From Pempheris klunzingeri (taxonomy: Eukaryota > Chordata > Actinopteri > Acropomatiformes > Pempheridae): DNA of 64,000 nucleotides. The notes under the pieces were generated by a model. That model did not search any database. It saw only the letters and a list, made by a program, of their open reading frames with translations, and had not been told where the DNA came from. The stretch covers positions 14,138,328 through 14,202,327 of the forward strand of contig NC_092019.1 of the NCBI RefSeq assembly GCF_042242105.1, given 5' to 3'. Shown here in pieces: positions 60,301-64,000 of the stretch. A program made the translations under genes and the position numbers. Position 1 is the first letter of the stretch; the number at the start of each line of letters is the position of its first letter.

Positions 60301-62839
60301 AGGTGTGTGTCCCTGGCTGTCTTTGGCTCTCCCTGATGAGGTAAGCACCCTCTGATCCCGCCAGCAGCTCATCTGCATATTCTCGAGAGATCATGCCATG
60401 AAATCTGTTAAAAAAAATTTTAAAAAACAATGAAAAAGTATGCAGTAGATATAAAACTTCATTTCTTACCTCAAATTCTGGCTCGTACCAAAGAAAAAAG
60501 ACACACACGCACACACTACACACATATAATACTCATCCACCCACTTAAACTCTAACCACATCTGGTGCAAGGCAGTAATGAAAATAAATAAAGGCATTGA
60601 ATGCATAGCAATATTTGACAAAAAGGCATAAAAATGATGGCAAAAATCAAGTTATACTCACTCTCTGCCATAGTATTTGGGTCTACTCTCCATCTGCAAA
60701 CCAGGAAAGGACAAATTGGCTGGAGCAATATGATATGAAAGCTCAATTAAATGGCTTTGCGAATTGTTCTTACAGCCTGTGTGAAAGATAAAGGACTCTA
60801 CACCACAGAGCAGATTATCTCCATCTGTGCCCCCGCGTCTATTCGCAGCTACCAAACCATAAAGCCAAATCACAGAGTGTGGAGATGAATTAGAGGCAGG
60901 GCCAGAAAACAGCTGGTGATGGATGGCCAGCTGTAAAGAATTAATATTTAGTGTGTTACTGTCTCACGCCAGGCTGTGTAAGCGTGTCTGCATGACGAAC
61001 CTTTTTTTGTTTGTACATCATATAAAACAACGTCAAACATTGGCATGAAGATTCTCTATAACAGCATGAGGTGCTTTTTTGGACATGAAGGGTTAGGGTT
61101 CCATTTTTTTTTTAAAACATCACTGTTAATATGAACTAATCTGAGTGTCAGAATAATGATTTATGAATTTTTATTATCCAGACTTTTTTTTCACACATCA
61201 AATTATTCAAATTTCAAACTCAAACACACTTGATTTGGTAATAATGTCAAATGTGAATTAAAGAGTAGCTACTAATCTCACATAGCCAGCCCGCAACTTT
61301 TACTCTGCTCATCGTAGTGTGGCAAGACTCGAAATAGGATGAGACATGCATCACTTCTGGTCGGCTGTACAATAAAGGATTGACAGTTCTCTCAGTGAAG
61401 GCAGTAACAGCTATAGCAACTTGTTCCATTAGCTTTATCCTCATAGCTGAGGGAATAAAGACTATTCTGTGCGTCCAAACAATTCCTACTGCTAGTTACT
61501 ATAGTTGTTACTGTTCTTGCTGTATATTGTTAATTTTTTCCTGTCTTTCTTAGAACAATAGCCAGGTGCCTCTATGGACATTAAAGCAGATTTTTACTTA
61601 ATTTCTTGTGTAATTATTCCCTCTCTCATAGTGGCCATTGAGAGATCCCTTCCTAATGTAAGTGATGGAGGATATAATCCACACTCCTCATTCTGTGTAA
61701 AAATGTATTAAGCTTATCTGGAGCTAATATGAAGCTTCAGCTGAGTTAGAATTTAGAACAAGTGGATATCAACCAAAGTTTCAGTCTTATAAGCACAAAA
61801 TTTCCTCTTTTAAGATAGGCTTGAAAAATAGTGAACCTTTCAGGCTAAAATGTGCCAAGTACGTAACAGATGATCAGCAGTTCTCTCTTTTGGACACAGA
61901 AGCTCCCTACATCTGACTGAATGAACAAACAAACCACCTGCTGAGCCAATCACTGATCTTTGTTTGAAAAATAAGAAACACGGCACACGTTGAATGAAAA
62001 TGTCAAATTTATTCTGAACCTTTCACCAAAATACATTCCTAACTAACTTCAAAACAAAGAATAAACCACAGAGTCGGAGGATCGTGCTTAATTTGTTTGA
62101 TTCTAGCAACCCACCAGCCACTGAAGCGGGAGTTTCAAGATTGGTCTGGCGTCCAGCTGCCAGGCTCAATCATTTCTCAGTGAATGTATTCCAGACTGAA
62201 ACCTGAGTTTGCCAGATGCGGTGTGGCTGTCGTCTGGTAGACTAAATTTTTGAAGCAGGATTTTTGCTGGGGTGCCTAACCACATGTGATAAGGCTGCTG
62301 TTATTATCATATAACAATCAACACAATCACAGGGTCATTACTTGCATGCTACAAGAGTACCCCTGCTTAAGTTTCACCAGAGCCATAAAAGTTCATTGTC
62401 ACATGAGAATAAAAGACAAAAAATGAATAAAAATCATTCTGCTATGTTTTTAATGTTCATAGTTCTTTAGTCTTATTTCATTTTTTGTGAGTCACATTTT
62501 ATTGTATTCTTTTGTATGAAATATATACATGGAGTTTAGGATAATAGTTATTTAGGCATTTTACAATAAGATACCAAACAGCTGCTGTTTCTAGCTTATC
62601 AAAGATGAGATACTGCAGGGTTTCTTTATTGACTTTGGCAGCTCTCTGTCGGTTTCTGGGAATTTGACACTGGTATTTGCTATTATTTCTTTCACATTTT
62701 ACAAATGAATGGTTGATAAAAACATAAAATAATTTCAGCCCTATACAGTGGCGTATTGTATACAGATTTATAGATGTACCGACCTCCTGAGGACTCGTGA
62801 TCCTCTTTGGTCTCGGGGCCTCCTGCTGTAGCTGGTACA
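51301..62839 (-). CDS. chn2: CHN2: beta2-chimaerin Rac-GAP (5' exon outside window)
   Basis: Rac GTPase-activating protein controlled by diacylglycerol and SH2 interactions (family knowledge). The 11 exons seen, in transcript order, are 62839-62784, 60693-60662, 60404-60291, 60160-59890, 55412-55329, 54313-54229, 52907-52734, 52504-52427, 52210-52073, 51976-51871 and 51472-51301. They encode 435 residues plus a split first codon. The first exon (about 30 aa in human) lies to the right of the window. Domains: an SH2 with GAYLIRESQ; a C1 zinc finger with [12 protein letters not shown] and CGLNVHKQC, which has the His/Cys ligand spacing; a RhoGAP with the arginine finger in GLYRVSG, then [14 protein letters not shown], ending EHEDVLF. 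The sequence is closer to CHN2 (human ending ENEDVLF) and its N-terminal exon [12 protein letters not shown] matches both chimaerins, so CHN1 is the main alternative. Synteny with FKBP14/PLEKHA8 supports CHN2. Confidence 0.92.
52947..52976. repeat. (GA)n microsatellite beside a CHN2 splice acceptor
   Basis: About 15 AG units. On the CHN2 strand it reads (CT)n, about 40-70 bases upstream of the acceptor of the second C1-domain exon (exon start 52907). Confidence 0.95.
54339..54369. repeat. (CA)n microsatellite beside a CHN2 splice acceptor
   Basis: About 15 AC units. On the CHN2 strand this is a (TG)n tract lying about 25-56 bases upstream of the acceptor of the first C1-domain exon (exon start 54313). 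Confidence 0.95.
55329..55616 (-). CDS. chn2: CHN2 alternative first exon (beta1-chimaerin-type, SH2-less isoform)
   Basis: From an ATG at 55616-55614 this exon reads 96 codons, including [19 protein letters not shown] and [13 protein letters not shown], then runs without a break into [11 protein letters not shown], the exon used by the long isoform. This matches human beta1-chimaerin ([14 protein letters not shown]...). It would splice to the C1 exon at 54313, giving about 346 aa with C1 and RhoGAP but no SH2. The ATG has G at -3 and G at +4. A further in-frame ATG at 55766 has weak context. The long-isoform acceptor CAG lies inside this exon just before 55412, so the two isoforms share exon sequence but have different 5' ends. 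Confidence 0.8.
55617..56120 (-). promoter_or_regulatory. chn2: Putative internal promoter / 5' UTR for the short CHN2 isoform
   Basis: The sequence directly upstream of the beta1-type start on the minus strand must contain its 5' UTR and probably its promoter. The reading frame stays open upstream to a TAA at about 56073-56075. No TATA box was recognised. Location only is inferred. Confidence 0.35.
59605..59692. repeat. Dispersed repeat C, end fragment (CHN2 intron)
   Basis: The terminal block ATTAATTGATCATC...TTAATCGATTTATTG...GTTTCAGCTCTAG matches the terminal sequence of the same teleost repeat family as 6041-6280. It lies about 200 bases downstream (on the minus strand) of the CHN2 exon that ends at 59890. 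Confidence 0.55.
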
Positions 62840-64000
62840 CTGTTAGAGAAACACATGGATGTTAACAAGGCCCCTCTGACCCTCTGAGTTATGTACACAG
62901 CTCAGTGCAAGTTGTAATTCTATGCATATTGTAGATTTGTTAGCAAATAAACAACCTCAACACACACTTAAGACGGAAGAATCTATATGATGGAGTGTAG
63001 CTTTCATACACGCCAGGACATAAAACAATATCGCCACTTAGCAGCCTTTAGTCCAGCATCTGACCACAGCCCTGACTCAATGCAAAGGTAGCAAGGTACA
63101 AAAGGAGCCATTAGCTTATATGTGAGGCTAAGCAGTCAGTGGTTTACATGACAGGAACCATATATCTGCAATCCATTTGTGTGAATTAAGACCTGTTGTG
63201 CACTTGACTAATTTGCACTTTGAAATAGTTGCAAATTCAAGTTTCTCTGCATTAGATGTACTTAAAATATTGGGAGAACGAGAAGTTAATCAGCAAAGCA
63301 AAGTGAAAATGGAATTTGTAGCAGGCAGTGTAATCACTGCAACCACCTCAGCAGCTTCACAGAATTAGTACATTACAATTACTTATTAAAAAGTGAGGGA
63401 GGCCAAAACGCTGCTGCAGTTTCTATTAGCATAGAAATATCACCACAACAAAAGAGGCAGTAACTGAGTGCTGTGGTTTCTCTCTTCAGATTTTAATCCT
63501 TTACGTGTCTACAACTGGAGTTTTTCTTTTTTTACATTTGACAAACTCCTGCATTGCCAAGACTCTATTTAAAAATGCTGTGATGCTATCAGAATATGAC
63601 TTTTTCTTGTTTTATACTGTAACGCATTCACTCACGCAGTCTACAGCCTTGTGAGACTACAACGGTGCCCTCATTTCTAACAACAGCAAAGAAATCACTG
63701 TGTGAGGATTCTCTCCAGGCAGGGGAAGGAAGACTCCTGACTGTGAATTTTCATGTTTTGTCAAGCTGACTTAAGCCAACCAGCAAGATCTGGACATCAT
63801 CCATTCCTGTGATACAGTGAGCTCTAAAAATACCTCAGCAGAGGACCAGTGGAGTCAGGAGAAGACGGGAGACTTCAGAAAAGCAGCATTATTGGAAAAT
63901 TATATACATAAAAGACATTTAATGACAGGAAAAATGTATACTGGTACACAAGCTATAAATTGTAATTGGTTAAACTGTATTAACTCAGGCACAGTTTCCA

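Noticed and set aside
61000-62780. Possible extra exons or a nested gene in the CHN2 intron and to its right
   Set aside because: Short frames only, AT-rich, no recognisable protein similarity or splice-framed exon.

Overview
The window is vertebrate nuclear DNA, most likely from a ray-finned (teleost) fish and probably a percomorph. The genes are split into many short exons with compact introns, splice sites are almost all GT-AG, and the introns carry dispersed repeats that I recognise as common in teleost genomes. No viral, bacterial or CRISPR content was seen. I rebuilt six protein-coding genes by eye from exon translations. For the five complete genes the summed exon lengths are an exact multiple of three and end in a stop codon. 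Species and paralogue assignment (a/b duplicates) cannot be settled from the sequence alone.

Layout, left to right: 1-3300 is upstream intergenic DNA with a 26-bp minisatellite. ANKRD28 (+, CDS 3558-18388, 28 coding exons, 1052 aa) encodes an ankyrin-repeat regulatory subunit of protein phosphatase 6. HACL1 (+, 20675-26695, 17 exons, 568 aa) is a peroxisomal thiamine-diphosphate-dependent 2-hydroxyacyl-CoA lyase. COLQ (+, 27965-35075, 17 exons, 452 aa) is the collagen tail that anchors acetylcholinesterase at the neuromuscular junction. A gene-free convergent interval follows. PLEKHA8/FAPP2 (-, 46896-40028, 13 exons, 567 aa) is a PI4P-binding glycolipid transfer protein. FKBP14 (+, 47390-48443, 4 exons, 211 aa) is an ER peptidyl-prolyl isomerase. 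It is head to head with PLEKHA8 across about 0.5 kb that probably acts as a shared promoter. CHN2/beta-chimaerin (-, 62839 down to 51301, 5' end beyond the window) is a Rac GTPase-activating protein with SH2, C1 and RhoGAP domains. It also carries an internal alternative first exon for a short beta1-type isoform.

The genes do not form a functional pathway; their grouping is chromosomal history. ANKRD28-HACL1-COLQ matches the gene order of human 3p25, except that BTD is absent between ANKRD28 and HACL1. PLEKHA8-FKBP14-CHN2 corresponds to human 7p14-p15. The join between the two blocks lies in the COLQ/PLEKHA8 gap.

No undescribed biological system was found. The most interesting points are the overlapping alternative first exon of CHN2, microsatellites sitting beside both C1-domain splice acceptors of CHN2, a GC-AG intron in HACL1, a weakened first heparin-binding site in COLQ, the block junction, and two pairs of dispersed repeats.
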